From contig JAIOAU010000002.1 of assembly GCA_019873655.1 (NCBI GenBank), forward strand, positions 124,001 to 188,000: 64,000 nucleotides of DNA, read 5' to 3'. Every line of letters starts with the position of its first letter. Position 1 is the stretch's first letter. Made by a program: the position numbers and the translations under genes. The notes under the pieces are model-generated. The model saw nothing but the letters and a program-made list of their open reading frames with translations. It had not been told where the DNA came from and did no database searches. Positions 1 to 8,465 of this stretch are shown one piece after another. This DNA comes from Chloroflexota bacterium. Lineage in GTDB: Bacteria > Chloroflexota > Anaerolineae > Anaerolineales > Villigracilaceae.

Positions 1-1011
1 CGGTTGGACGTCGGCGTCCTCTTTGGCGATCTTTTTCATGTACATCGAGCGCGCCATCCCGACCGAAAATAACATTTGGTCGAGCAGAAAACAGGCGAAG
101 ATAAGGACCAGCGCCGTCTGTTCGGCCAGAATGGATTTGGCAAATCCATAACCGAGGCAGACGAACACCAAAAGGACCGCCTCTGCCTGCAGAATCTTCT
201 TCTCGCCGAAGCGGTCGATGGCCCGCCCCAGAAAGGGCTGGAACAGGATGCCGATGACGCCGCCGATGGTGAACAGCGTCGCCAGCGTCTCGGTCGGCTG
301 GTTGAAAATGGTGACGATGACCCAGGGGGCGAAGGTGATGAAAATCTGCTTGCGCGAACCGGAAAGGACATTCAGGAGATAGAACAGGCAGTATTCGCGG
401 TGCAGCCGCAGGAACGTGCGGGGCGGCCTGACCTCGTCCCGCTTCATTGCCAGCATCAGCGCCGCGGCCGCGCCCAGTCCGAGCGCCGCCAAAGCGAACG
501 AATGCTCGAAGCGGAAGCCCAGAAAGCGGAAGCCCAAAACGACCAGGAAACTGCCCAGGATGGCGGCGAAATTGCGGATGGCGTTCAACTGACCCAGCCG
601 CCGCCCGGTCTGGCCCTCGCGCGCCAGTTCCATGCCGATCGTCGAGGCCAGCGGCATCATCAGGTGCTGTCCCATGCTGTAGATGAATAGGAACAACACC
701 ATAATTCCGTAACTCGCCGAGGCAAAACCGATCAAGAGCGCCCCCGCGGCGCTCATCAGCAGAGAGGCGGCGCTCAGTCGGCGGCTGCACAGAAACCACA
801 ACGCCGCCGAGACGAACACCACTAGAAAGCCGGGCAACTCGCGCGGAAATTCCAGGAACGAACGCTGGAAGCCGGTCAAGTCGAAGCGGAAGTCGAGAAA
901 GTTGTTGAAGGTGGAATCGTAGATGCTGTACGCCATCCCCATCATCAACGACGCGGCGGCGAACAGTTTCAACTCGCGGGGAATGCTTCCCCAACGGGCA
1001 ACAGGGTTCAT
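1..1011 (-). CDS. MFS transporter, 3' part cut by the window edge
   Basis: An open minus-strand frame runs from an ATG at 1011 to base 1 with no stop, giving 337 residues of a hydrophobic protein; the C-terminus lies outside the window. Alternating hydrophobic segments and short basic loops fit a 12-helix major facilitator superfamily permease. The N-terminus reads MNPVARWGSIPRELKL, followed at once by the first membrane helix. It starts 10 bp after the mevalonate kinase stop, so it is probably the last gene of the ubiA - mevalonate kinase - MFS operon. The substrate cannot be told from the sequence, and a link to isoprenoid or lipid export is only suggested by the neighbours. Confidence 0.75.
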   Translation of the reverse strand, partial: MNPVARWGSIPRELKLFAAASLMMGMAYSIYDSTFNNFLDFRFDLTGFQRSFLEFPRELPGFLVVFVSAALWFLCSRRLSAASLLMSAAGALLIGFASASYGIMVLFLFIYSMGQHLMMPLASTIGMELAREGQTGRRLGQLNAIRNFAAILGSFLVVLGFRFLGFRFEHSFALAALGLGAAAALMLAMKRDEVRPPRTFLRLHREYCLFYLLNVLSGSRKQIFITFAPWVIVTIFNQPTETLATLFTIGGVIGILFQPFLGRAIDRFGEKKILQAEAVLLVFVCLGYGFAKSILAEQTALVLIFACFLLDQMLFSVGMARSMYMKKIAKEDADVQP

Positions 1012-1021
1012 CGATGGCCTC

Positions 1022-1948
1022 TCATGAGAGTGTGGTGATGATGGTCTGACGGGCCCCGGCGGACTGCAGGGCGGCGGCGACCGCCCCGGCGTTTTGCGGC
1101 TCGACCAGCGCGACCATGTTCCCCCCGCGCCCTCCGCCGCTCATCTTCGCCCCCAGCGCCCCGGACCCGCGGGCGGCGTCCACCAACCGGTCCAGTTCGG
1201 CGCTGGAGACGGTCAACTCTTGCAGGAGCGTGTGATTATCGTCCATCAGCGCGCCCAGCAGACGCCAGTCGCCCCGCTCGAGGGCGCTGCGCGCCGCCCG
1301 GACAATTTCCCCGATCTGGTCGAAGACCCGCTCCCAGCGCTGCGGATCGGCCTCCCAAAGCCTGCGGACGTCCGCGACCGATTCTTTTGTCGGCGCTGCA
1401 ACGCCCGTGTCGCCGATGACCAGCGTAAACGGCATTCCTACCTTTAGCCGCTCGATGGGCTGTCCCCGAACAAAGTACACCGCCTGGCCGTAGGTGATGA
1501 CCGTGTTGTCGATGCCCGAAGGCGTGCCGTGGTGCAATTTCTCGGCCTCGAAGGCCAGGGCGTTGACCTGTTCATCGGTCAGCGGCTGGCCCAGAAAGGC
1601 CGAAAGCGCCCGGATGACGGCCACGCTCACCGCCGCGCCGGAACCCAGGCCGGAGGCGACCGGAATGGTGGACCGAACGTGAACCGTGCAGTCGGGCGGG
1701 CGGGAGACGCCCAGGGCGGAGAACACGCTCCGGATGACGGCCGCCAGCGGCTGGTCGGGGGCGAGATCGGCCAGCGGGGCCGAGAGACCGACGTCCGGCG
1801 CTTTCACCCAGACCCCGCCGCGGGCGTCCGCGCCGACCGTCGCTGTCGCCTGCACCTGAGTCACCGGCGCGGCCAGGGCCGGGCGTCCGTAAACGACGGC
1901 GTGTTCGCCGAACAGGATGATCTTGCCGGGCGCGGAAGCAGTTGCCAT
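1022..1948 (-). CDS. mvk: Mevalonate kinase (GHMP family)
   Basis: This 308-residue protein phosphorylates mevalonate to 5-phosphomevalonate in the mevalonate route to isoprenoids (family knowledge). The N-terminus SAPGKIILFGEHAVVYG is the GHMP substrate-binding start. The glycine-rich ATP loop IPVASGLGSGAAV lies at residues 95-107, and the C-terminal GHMP motif GAKMSGGGRGGNMVALV is near the end. Length and motifs match short bacterial/archaeal mevalonate kinases. It begins 3 bp after the ubiA-type gene and is followed by the MFS gene 10 bp on, so the three are likely co-transcribed. HMG-CoA synthase and reductase lie about 53 kb away in the same window; later pathway enzymes (phosphomevalonate kinase or decarboxylases, IPP isomerase) were not found here. 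Confidence 0.92.
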   Translation of the reverse strand: MATASAPGKIILFGEHAVVYGRPALAAPVTQVQATATVGADARGGVWVKAPDVGLSAPLADLAPDQPLAAVIRSVFSALGVSRPPDCTVHVRSTIPVASGLGSGAAVSVAVIRALSAFLGQPLTDEQVNALAFEAEKLHHGTPSGIDNTVITYGQAVYFVRGQPIERLKVGMPFTLVIGDTGVAAPTKESVADVRRLWEADPQRWERVFDQIGEIVRAARSALERGDWRLLGALMDDNHTLLQELTVSSAELDRLVDAARGSGALGAKMSGGGRGGNMVALVEPQNAGAVAAALQSAGARQTIITTLS

Positions 1949-1951
1949 GGA

Positions 1952-2821
1952 TTAGACGAAATAGAACACAGCCAGGACGGTCAATCCCCACAGGATGAGA
2001 GATATTTGGAACGGCCGGTCGGAAAGCAGAATCTCCTCCGGTTCACTGCCGCTGTTCTTGACCTGGACCAGGTACAGATAGCGGAAGATGGCATAGGCCA
2101 CGAAGGGGATGGTCAGCATCAGGGCGTGGTTGGCGGGGGCTTCGGGCCGGAAGAAAGTGTAGAGCGAGTAGGTCACCAGGGTGGTGCCGGAGACGATGGT
2201 GATGAACTGGTCGAGCAGGGGGAGGGTGTAGCCGTCCAGCACCTTGCGGTGACCGCCGGAGGCTGCTTCGAGCAGATACAACTCGGCGCGGCGCTTGCCG
2301 AAGCCCAGATAGAGGGCCAGCAGCGTCATCAGGACATACAGCCAGGGCGAGAAGCGCTCCACGACGATCAAGGTCGTGCCGGCGTGGACGCGCAGGACGA
2401 AGCCGGCGGCGATGACCAGCACATCCAGGATGAGGGCGTGCTTGAGCCACTTGGAATAGGCCAGCATCAGGGCAAAATAGACCAGCAGGGTGAGGGCGAA
2501 CTGCCAGGCCAGGAAATAGCCCGCAATCATCGAACCCAGCGCCAGGATGGCGGCGACGGCGGCGGCGAGGCGGATGGGCAGCGCCCCCGAGGCGATGGGA
2601 CGTTTCTTCTTGGCCGGGTGCTGGCGGTCGGCTTCCACGTCCAGGATGTCGTTGATGAGATAGACGGCGCTGGAGATGAGGCAGAACAGGCCGAAGCCAG
2701 CCAGCGTGCGCAGGAAGTCGGTCGGGTGGAAAAGTTTGCCGTCGAAGACCAGAGCGGCAAAAATGAAGGCGTTTTTCGTCCACTGGCGCGGACGCAGGGC
2801 TTTGAGCAAGGCTTTGAGCAT
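1952..2821 (-). CDS. UbiA-family prenyltransferase, decaprenyl-phosphate phosphoribosyltransferase-like
   Basis: A 289-residue polytopic membrane protein of the UbiA superfamily. The Mg-binding motif NDxxDxxxD is present (N57, D58, D61, D65), and a second acidic region follows the middle helices. The N-terminal RPRQWTKN resembles the decaprenylphosphoryl-5-phosphoribose synthase branch, which moves phosphoribose onto a polyprenyl phosphate; other UbiA substrates are possible. Downstream mevalonate kinase fits a polyprenyl link. The ATG at 2821 lies exactly 7 nt after a TAAAAT box read on the minus strand (2833-2828), so the mRNA may be leaderless. It diverges from tlyA. Confidence 0.82.
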   Translation of the reverse strand: MLKALLKALRPRQWTKNAFIFAALVFDGKLFHPTDFLRTLAGFGLFCLISSAVYLINDILDVEADRQHPAKKKRPIASGALPIRLAAAVAAILALGSMIAGYFLAWQFALTLLVYFALMLAYSKWLKHALILDVLVIAAGFVLRVHAGTTLIVVERFSPWLYVLMTLLALYLGFGKRRAELYLLEAASGGHRKVLDGYTLPLLDQFITIVSGTTLVTYSLYTFFRPEAPANHALMLTIPFVAYAIFRYLYLVQVKNSGSEPEEILLSDRPFQISLILWGLTVLAVFYFV

Positions 2822-2827
2822 GGGTGT

Positions 2828-2850
2828 ATTTTACACGATAGCGGTACAAT
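2828..2850. promoter_or_regulatory. Divergent leaderless promoter pair, ubiA-like / tlyA
   Basis: Only 35 bp separate the two divergent starts. On the minus strand a TAAAAT box (2833 down to 2828) places +1 at 2821, the A of the ubiA-type ATG. On the plus strand TACAAT (2845-2850) places +1 at 2857, the A of the tlyA ATG. Neither side has room for a Shine-Dalgarno sequence, and the -35 elements are weak. Transcription starts are inferred from the usual 6-7 nt spacing. Confidence 0.6.
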
Positions 2851-2856
2851 ACGGAT

Positions 2857-3627
2857 ATGGAAAAAAACCGCCTCGACCTCCTGCTCGTCGAACGCGGCCT
2901 GGCCGAGAGCCGCGCCAAAGCCCAGGCGTTGATCATGGCCGGCCAGGTGCGCGTGGACGGGCAGGTGGTGGATAGACCTGCATCGAATGTTTCGAATGAG
3001 GCGAATATAGTTGTTGACGAAGGCCCGCGCTTCGTCTCGCGCGGCGGCGAGAAACTGGAAGCCGCGCTGACGGCCTTCGGCGTCGAGGTCGGCGGCCGCG
3101 TCTGCGCCGACGTGGGCGCGTCCACCGGCGGGTTCACCGACTGTCTGCTCCAGCGCGGGGCGGCCAAAGTGTACGCCATCGACGTGGGCAAGGGGCTGCT
3201 GCACTGGAAACTGCGCTCCGACCCGCGCGTGATCGTCATGGAGGAGACGAACGCCCGTTTCGTCGAGCGCCTGCCGGAGCCGGTCGGCCTGACGACGATC
3301 GACGCCTCGTTCATTTCGCTCAAGATTTTGCTGCCGGTGGTCAAGGGGTGGGGGGACGAGGTCATCGCCCTCATCAAGCCCCAGTTCGAGGCCGGGCGCA
3401 GGGAGTCGGCCCGCCACAAGGGCGTGATTCGCGACCCCGAAGTCCATCGCGCCGTGCTGAACGAGGTGCTGTCCTTTGCCCGGGAAATCGGTTTTGGCGT
3501 GCGCGGCCTGATTCGCTCGCCCATCCTGGGGCCGAAAGGAAACGTCGAGTTCCTGGCCTGGCTGCGCCTGGGCGAGGCGGGGGATTCCAGAGACCTGGAG
3601 ACCACCCTGGAGACTCTTGGCCTCTAG
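2857..3627 (+). CDS. tlyA: TlyA family rRNA 2'-O-methyltransferase
   Basis: A 256-residue protein combining an N-terminal S4 RNA-binding domain (about residues 1-65, beginning [20 protein letters not shown]) with an FtsJ-like Rossmann methyltransferase. The SAM-binding motif [15 protein letters not shown] lies at about residues 84-98, and LIKPQFE supplies the later catalytic-region lysine. TlyA enzymes methylate 16S/23S rRNA and were once called hemolysins. The ATG is 7 nt beyond a TACAAT box, suggesting leaderless translation. lepA follows 38 bp downstream with its own -10 box. Confidence 0.9.
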   Translation: MEKNRLDLLLVERGLAESRAKAQALIMAGQVRVDGQVVDRPASNVSNEANIVVDEGPRFVSRGGEKLEAALTAFGVEVGGRVCADVGASTGGFTDCLLQRGAAKVYAIDVGKGLLHWKLRSDPRVIVMEETNARFVERLPEPVGLTTIDASFISLKILLPVVKGWGDEVIALIKPQFEAGRRESARHKGVIRDPEVHRAVLNEVLSFAREIGFGVRGLIRSPILGPKGNVEFLAWLRLGEAGDSRDLETTLETLGL

Positions 3628-3648
3628 GGGTCTGGGGTGAAAATCGGG

Positions 3649-3654
3649 TATACT
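3649..3654 (+). promoter_or_regulatory. Likely -10 box of lepA
   Basis: TATACT at 3649-3654, between the tlyA stop and the lepA ATG at 3666, predicts +1 near 3661 and a 5-nt leader. No Shine-Dalgarno sequence precedes the ATG, so lepA is probably translated from a nearly leaderless transcript. Confidence 0.5.
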
Positions 3655-3665
3655 TCCGGCGCGCC

Positions 3666-5462
3666 ATGAACAACATCCGCAACTTCTGCATCATCGCTCA
3701 TGTGGATCACGGCAAGTCCACCCTGGCCGACCGGCTGCTGCATCTGACCGGAACGGTGCCTGAGCGCGACACCACCGAGCAGATTCTCGACTCGATGGAT
3801 TTGGAGCGCGAGAAAGGTGTCACCATCAAGGCTTCGGCGGTGCGCATGAACTACACCGCCGCCGACGGCCAGACCTACGAACTGAATCTCATCGACACCC
3901 CCGGCCACGTGGACTTCGGCTACGAGGTCAGCCGCGCCCTGGCGGCCTGCGAGGGGGCCATCCTCGTCGTGGACGCGACCCAGGGCATCGAGGCCCAGAC
4001 CCTAGCCAACCTCTACCAGGCCCTCGAAGCCGACCTGACCATCGTGCCGGTCATCAACAAGATCGACCTCGTCACCGCCCGGCCGGATGAGGTCGCCGAG
4101 GACATCGCCAGCCTGCTGGGGGTCCCGCCCGAGTCGATTTTGCGCGTCTCGGCCAAGACCGGCGAGAACGTCGCCGCGGTGCTGGAGGCGGTCGTCGCCC
4201 GCGTCCCGCCGCCGAAAGGGGACGCCGAGGCGCCGCTGCGCGCCCTGGTCTTCGACTCGCACTACGACTCGTACAAAGGCGTGGTCGCCTACGTGCGCGT
4301 CGTCGAGGGCCGTTTGGCCGCCGCCGACGACATCCGCATGATGTCCACCGGCGCGGCGGTCAAGCCCATCGAGGTGGGGATTTTCGCCCCGATGATGAAG
4401 CCGGTCGCCGCGCTTTCGGCGGGCGAGGTGGGTTACATCGCCACCGGCCTGAAGAGCGTGCGCGACGCCCGCGTCGGCGATACCATCACCAGCGCCGCCC
4501 GTCCCGCCGCCGCGCCGCTGCCTGGCTACCGCCACCCCAAGCCGATGGTCTTCGCCGGCATCTACCCGGCCGAGGCCGACGACTATCAGGATTTGCGCGA
4601 GGCGCTGGAAAAACTGCAACTCAACGACGCCTCGCTCTACTTCGAGCCGGAGACCTCGCAGGCGCTCGGCTACGGCTTCCGCGCCGGATTCCTGGGTCTG
4701 TTCCACATGGAAATCATCCAGGAGCGCATCGAGCGCGAGTACGACCTGGACGTGGTCTTCACCGCTCCGACCGTGGCCTACGAGGTCCTGCTGCGCGACG
4801 GCACGACCCGCATCGTGGACACCCCCGCCGACCTGCCCGACGAGGGCGAGATCGAGGAAATCCGCGAGCCGTGGATGACCATCGAAATCATCACCCCGAC
4901 CGAGTTCTACGGCCCGATCATGGAACTGGCCACCAAACGGCGCGGCATCTTCAAGGGGCCGCAATATCCCGCTCCGCACCGCGTCCAGTTGAACTTCGAG
5001 ATTCCGCTCTCCGAGATCATCGTGGACTTTTTCGATGAGTTGAAGAGCCGCACGCGCGGCTACGCCTCGCTCGATTATCAGTTCCTCGAATACCGCCCCG
5101 ATAAACTGCAAAAACTGGAGATTTTGGTCAACGGCGAGCCGGTGGACGCCTTGGCGGCCATCGTCCACACCAAGGATGCCTATCACAAAGGCCAGCGGAT
5201 GATCACCAAACTGAAGGAACTCATCCCGCGCCAGTTGTTCGAGGTCGCCATTCAGGCCTCTTCGGGCGGACGGGTCATCAGCCGCGCCAACGTCAAGCCG
5301 CTGCGCAAGGACGTGCTGGCCAAGTGCTACGGCGGCGACATCACCCGCAAGAAGAAATTGCTCGAAAAGCAAAAGAGAGGCAAGAAGCGCATGAAGATGG
5401 TGGGAAACGTGGAAATCCCCCAGGATGCCTTCATGGCGGTGCTGAAATTGGAAGAGGAGTGA
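3666..5462 (+). CDS. lepA: Elongation factor 4 (LepA), ribosome GTPase
   Basis: A 598-residue translational GTPase. G1 is AHVDHGKST at residues 11-19, followed by the switch region with DTPGH and the NKID guanine-specificity motif. The C-terminal LepA-specific domain ends with [20 protein letters not shown] and a basic tail, which separates LepA from EF-G and TypA. LepA acts on stalled or maturing ribosomes. The frame stays open upstream, but the conserved N-terminus [19 protein letters not shown] fixes the start at 3666. Length is normal for the family. Confidence 0.97.
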   Translation: MNNIRNFCIIAHVDHGKSTLADRLLHLTGTVPERDTTEQILDSMDLEREKGVTIKASAVRMNYTAADGQTYELNLIDTPGHVDFGYEVSRALAACEGAILVVDATQGIEAQTLANLYQALEADLTIVPVINKIDLVTARPDEVAEDIASLLGVPPESILRVSAKTGENVAAVLEAVVARVPPPKGDAEAPLRALVFDSHYDSYKGVVAYVRVVEGRLAAADDIRMMSTGAAVKPIEVGIFAPMMKPVAALSAGEVGYIATGLKSVRDARVGDTITSAARPAAAPLPGYRHPKPMVFAGIYPAEADDYQDLREALEKLQLNDASLYFEPETSQALGYGFRAGFLGLFHMEIIQERIEREYDLDVVFTAPTVAYEVLLRDGTTRIVDTPADLPDEGEIEEIREPWMTIEIITPTEFYGPIMELATKRRGIFKGPQYPAPHRVQLNFEIPLSEIIVDFFDELKSRTRGYASLDYQFLEYRPDKLQKLEILVNGEPVDALAAIVHTKDAYHKGQRMITKLKELIPRQLFEVAIQASSGGRVISRANVKPLRKDVLAKCYGGDITRKKKLLEKQKRGKKRMKMVGNVEIPQDAFMAVLKLEEE

Positions 5463-5574
5463 TTCTGGCCGCGAAGCAACGGTGCAAGGATTTGGTTCCG
5501 AATTCTGGAGACTTCGGACTGCGCGTGTTCTTGCTCGCATAGACCAGACTGCAACTTCGCGTCGAAGGATTCCT

Positions 5575-6573
5575 ATGTCGAATTTCTGGAAATCGGCCCG
5601 GCGCTGGCTGCCCGGGGTCCTCGTCAGCCTGGCGGCCGTCGCCGCGATTCTCTACTTCGTGGATTTGAAGGAACTCGCCTCCGCGCTGCAGAAAGCAGAC
5701 TGGCGTTTTCTGGCGGCGGCTGTGTGCGTCTCTACCGTCTGGATTTTTGTGCGCGGCGCAGTCTGGCGCGCCCTGCTGCAGAACCGGGCCTCGTACTGGC
5801 GCGTCTTCCTGACCGTCTGCGAGGGGTATCTGCTCAACAATTTCTTTCCCTTTCGCTTGGGGGAGGTGGGGCGGGCTTTCCTGATCAGCCGCAAGAGCGA
5901 GGTCGGTTTCATGGAAGCCCTCTCGACCATCGTCATCGAGCGCGTCCTCGATCTGGCCTATTCGGCGGCGGTTCTGCTCCTCGGCGTGAGTTTCCTCGTC
6001 CAGGCGGCCGGTGCAGAGACGGTAGCCTATCTCATCGGCGGAGTGATGCTCTTCGGCCTGGCGGTTCTTTACCTGCTGGCCCGCAACCGCGCCTGGGCGG
6101 CGGCCCGCTTCGAGCGGTTGAGTCAGCGCTGGCCTGCCCTCCAGCGCCTCGGCGGGCAATTCCTGTCTTCGTTCTTTGCCGGCCTGGAGGTCCTGACCGA
6201 CAGCCGCCGTTTTTTGGGCGTTCTCGGGCTGATGACCCTCAACTGGAGCATTGCCGTCTTGCAGTTCTTTCTCTTTATCCGGGCTTTCTTCCCCGACGCC
6301 CTCTGGACCTGGGCGGTCTTCGGTCTGGGCGCAACGGCATTCGGCAACGCCATCCCCTCTCTGCCCGGCGCCGCCGGGACATTCGAGGGCGCTTTCGCCG
6401 GCGCGCTGACCCTGCTGACCGGCAAAGAGGCCGTCGCTCTGGCCGCGGCCCTGACCAGTCACCTGGCGGGGTATCTCATCAACGGCGTTCTGGGCGTCTA
6501 TGCCTTCTCCACCGAGGGAGAGACGCTGATGGGGGTCTATCGGCAACTGCGCAGACAACAGGAGCGGGTCTGA
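5575..6573 (+). CDS. Lysylphosphatidylglycerol synthase-type flippase membrane protein (UPF0104/AglD family)
   Basis: A 332-residue polytopic protein with about eight membrane helices, starting MSNFWKSARRWLPGVLV. The ENN-like region NNFFPFRLGEVGRAFLISRKS, the motif SLPGAAGTFEGAF and the closing glycine-rich helices are typical of the lysylphosphatidylglycerol synthase transmembrane family, whose members flip or modify lipid-linked molecules. The ATG at 5575 was preferred to an in-frame start at 5482 because AAGGA precedes it at a good distance and the membrane segment follows directly. The nearby glycosyltransferases suggest a role with polyprenyl- or lipid-linked sugars (inference). Confidence 0.8.
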   Translation: MSNFWKSARRWLPGVLVSLAAVAAILYFVDLKELASALQKADWRFLAAAVCVSTVWIFVRGAVWRALLQNRASYWRVFLTVCEGYLLNNFFPFRLGEVGRAFLISRKSEVGFMEALSTIVIERVLDLAYSAAVLLLGVSFLVQAAGAETVAYLIGGVMLFGLAVLYLLARNRAWAAARFERLSQRWPALQRLGGQFLSSFFAGLEVLTDSRRFLGVLGLMTLNWSIAVLQFFLFIRAFFPDALWTWAVFGLGATAFGNAIPSLPGAAGTFEGAFAGALTLLTGKEAVALAAALTSHLAGYLINGVLGVYAFSTEGETLMGVYRQLRRQQERV

Positions 6574-6597
6574 CGCTCTGCTCGTTTTTTCCTGCGT

Positions 6598-6804
6598 TAT
6601 AATCAGCCCGTTTCGCGAGGCGCTAATTCAACCTTTTTGCTGCAAAGATTGTCTGGAAGGTAAAAGCATCGAATTAGCGAATTTTCCAAACCTTTTTCGT
6701 AGAACTCGCGTCATTCGATGCTGAAAAGCAGCAACGCGCTGGCCGCGACGAAAGTTTGAATCACCTCGAGTGAAACCTCCCCGGTTTGGGTGTCTGGTCG
6801 TTTT
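6598..6804 (+). ncRNA. Candidate structured leader or small RNA
   Basis: A TATAAT box at 6598-6603 predicts +1 near 6610, about 195 nt before the glycosyltransferase ATG. The transcript can form nested long-range helices: CGAGG (6616-6620) with CCTCG (6764-6768) and ATTCAAC (6626-6632) with GTTTGAAT (6754-6761, one bulge); TTGCTGC (6637-6643) with GCAGCAA (6728-6734); AGCATCGAAT (6665-6674) with ATTCGATGCT (6713-6722). A competing 9-bp helix CGCTAATTC (6621-6629) with GAATTAGCG (6671-6679) would break the outer and inner ones. No known RNA family was recognised. It may be a cis-regulatory leader or a separate small RNA; no strong terminator follows. Confidence 0.4.
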
Positions 6805-7962
6805 ATGAACATCTTGATTACGCTCACCTATTACCGTCCCCATTATTCCGGCCTGACCATCTACGCTGAACGGTTGGCGATGGCGCTGGCCCGCCGCGGC
6901 CACCACGTGGCGGTGCTGACCTCGCAATTCTCGCCGCGCCTGCCGCGTCTCGAGCGCCTGGACCGGGTGACGGTGGTGCGCATGCCGCCGCTGATGCGCG
7001 TCAGCAAAGGCCTCATCATGCCCGGCATGCCCTTCGCGGCCTGGCGTCTCGCCCGCTGGGCCGATGTCATCAACCTGCACATGCCGCAACTCGACGCCGC
7101 TTACATCGCCTGGATTGGCAGGCTGCTGCGCAAACCGGTCGTCCTGACCTATCAGTGCGACTTGCGCCTGCCGCGCGGCCTGATTCACGCGATCGCCAAC
7201 CAGGTCTCGCACGTTGCCAATCACATTGCCGCCTGGGGCAGTCAGGCCATCGTCAGCATCACCCGCGACTACGCCGAGCATTCCCCTTACCTGAGGCGTT
7301 ACTTGAACAAAGTGCGCGCCTTCGATCCGCCCATCCAACTGGCTCACGCTTCCGACGCCGACGTGCAGGCTTTTCGGCAAAAATACGCCGTCCGGCCGGA
7401 ACAGCGCATCATCGGCATGGCGGCCCGCCTGGCGACCGAAAAGGGCGTCGAGTTCCTCGTCCAGGCCTTGCCCGAAATTCTCAAGGCTTTTCCCACCGCC
7501 CGCGTCTTGTTCGTGGGGCCGTATCAGAATGTCGTCGGCGAGGAGAAATACGCCCGCCGCATCCTTCCTCTCCTCCGCGGCCTGGAAGACCACTGGACTT
7601 TTCTGGGAATCGTCCCCGATGTGGAAATGACCGCTTTTTTCAAGACGTGCGAAGTGCTTGTCCTGCCGAGCCTGAACAGCACCGAGGCCTATGGCCTGGT
7701 GCAGGCCGAAGCCATCACTTGCGGGACGCCGGTGGTCGCCTCCGACCTGCCCGGGGTGCGCGTCCCGGTGACCGAGACGGGGATGGGCCGCGTCGTCCCG
7801 GTCGGCGATTCGGAAGCCATCGCCCGGGCGGTAATCGAGATCCTTTCAGCGCCAGAGCGATTCCGCCGCGACCCAGCCGACTTCCAGCGGCGCACCTCGC
7901 CGGATACGCTGGCGGCGCGCTACGAAGACTTGTTCGAGGAATTGCTTTCGAAGAATGGTTAA
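6805..7962 (+). CDS. Glycosyltransferase family 4 (GT-B fold)
   Basis: A 385-residue GT-B glycosyltransferase. The N-terminal domain begins MNILITLTYYRPHYSG, typical of GT4 acceptor domains. The C-terminal half carries GMAARLATEKGVEFL and the EX7E motif in STEAYGLVQAE, which bind the nucleotide sugar. There is no signal peptide, so it probably acts at the inner membrane face on lipid-linked acceptors. An in-frame GTG at 6790 is possible, but the conserved start is the ATG at 6805. Family GT4 enzymes retain the anomeric configuration; donor and acceptor are unknown here. Confidence 0.88.
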   Translation: MNILITLTYYRPHYSGLTIYAERLAMALARRGHHVAVLTSQFSPRLPRLERLDRVTVVRMPPLMRVSKGLIMPGMPFAAWRLARWADVINLHMPQLDAAYIAWIGRLLRKPVVLTYQCDLRLPRGLIHAIANQVSHVANHIAAWGSQAIVSITRDYAEHSPYLRRYLNKVRAFDPPIQLAHASDADVQAFRQKYAVRPEQRIIGMAARLATEKGVEFLVQALPEILKAFPTARVLFVGPYQNVVGEEKYARRILPLLRGLEDHWTFLGIVPDVEMTAFFKTCEVLVLPSLNSTEAYGLVQAEAITCGTPVVASDLPGVRVPVTETGMGRVVPVGDSEAIARAVIEILSAPERFRRDPADFQRRTSPDTLAARYEDLFEELLSKNG

Positions 7963-7963
7963 T

Positions 7964-8452
7964 TCATCGGCGCTCGACGCGCACGTACAGGATGCCGGCG
8001 TTGTCGTCCAGGGCGTTGTCGTTGATGCGCAGTTCCAGCCAGCCGCTTCGGAGCGCGGGAGCGGCGTACTCCTTGCCGATGCAGAACATCTCGTAAGCGG
8101 AGAGCCGGCCGATCAGGGCCGCGTGGTGACAGCCCGTCAGGACATTGTTGTCCTGATTGAGGCCGGATTCCAGATTGCCGTCCCCGTCCCGAAACGGGCA
8201 GCCGTAATCCGGGCATTCGGACCACGAACCGCCGACCTGCGTGATGACCAAAAGATCGCCTGCTTGCACCCACAGGCCGGCGTGCTGCCAGCCTCGATCG
8301 GCCCGCACCTCGACGATGGCGCCGGTCGGGGCGGAGGGCGCTGGCTTGAGCAGCCACCCGGCGGCGAACCCCGCCGCGCCGACGGCGCACACCAGGCCGG
8401 TCAGCGCCGCGCCGAGCAGGAAAAAGACGAGATTTTGACGATCTATTCTCAT
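7964..8452 (-). CDS. Membrane-anchored PA-IL-like lectin domain protein
   Basis: A 162-residue protein with a short cytoplasmic N-terminus, one membrane helix or uncleaved signal (about residues 9-34), and an exported domain. That domain has the pattern WQHAGLWVQAGDLLVITQVG, then ALIGRLS, then LELRINDN...DNAGILYV, resembling the galactose-binding PA-IL/LecA-like fold found in many exported bacterial proteins. Sugar binding is inferred from the fold only. Two or three Cys (SECPDYGC, GCHHA) could form disulfides outside the cell. It is convergent with the GT4 gene (1 bp apart) and diverges from the methyltransferase with only 13 bp between starts. Confidence 0.65.
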   Translation of the reverse strand: MRIDRQNLVFFLLGAALTGLVCAVGAAGFAAGWLLKPAPSAPTGAIVEVRADRGWQHAGLWVQAGDLLVITQVGGSWSECPDYGCPFRDGDGNLESGLNQDNNVLTGCHHAALIGRLSAYEMFCIGKEYAAPALRSGWLELRINDNALDDNAGILYVRVERR

Positions 8453-8465
8453 ACCTCAATTATAC

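Noticed and set aside
76-690. A 204-residue plus-strand frame opposite the MFS gene
   Set aside because: Q/E/R-rich shadow. The minus strand encodes continuous membrane helices of an MFS permease.
4002-5540. A 512-residue antisense frame over lepA
   Set aside because: Pure reverse-strand shadow of a highly conserved gene, with no recognisable motif.
5482-5574. A longer N-terminus for the flippase gene
   Set aside because: The extra 31 residues are polar and unlike the family; AAGGA lies in front of the ATG at 5575.
6598-6804. Identification of the structured element as 6S RNA
   Set aside because: The rod shape is similar, but the sequence shows no recognised 6S features and the central bubble cannot be confirmed by eye; left as an unnamed candidate.
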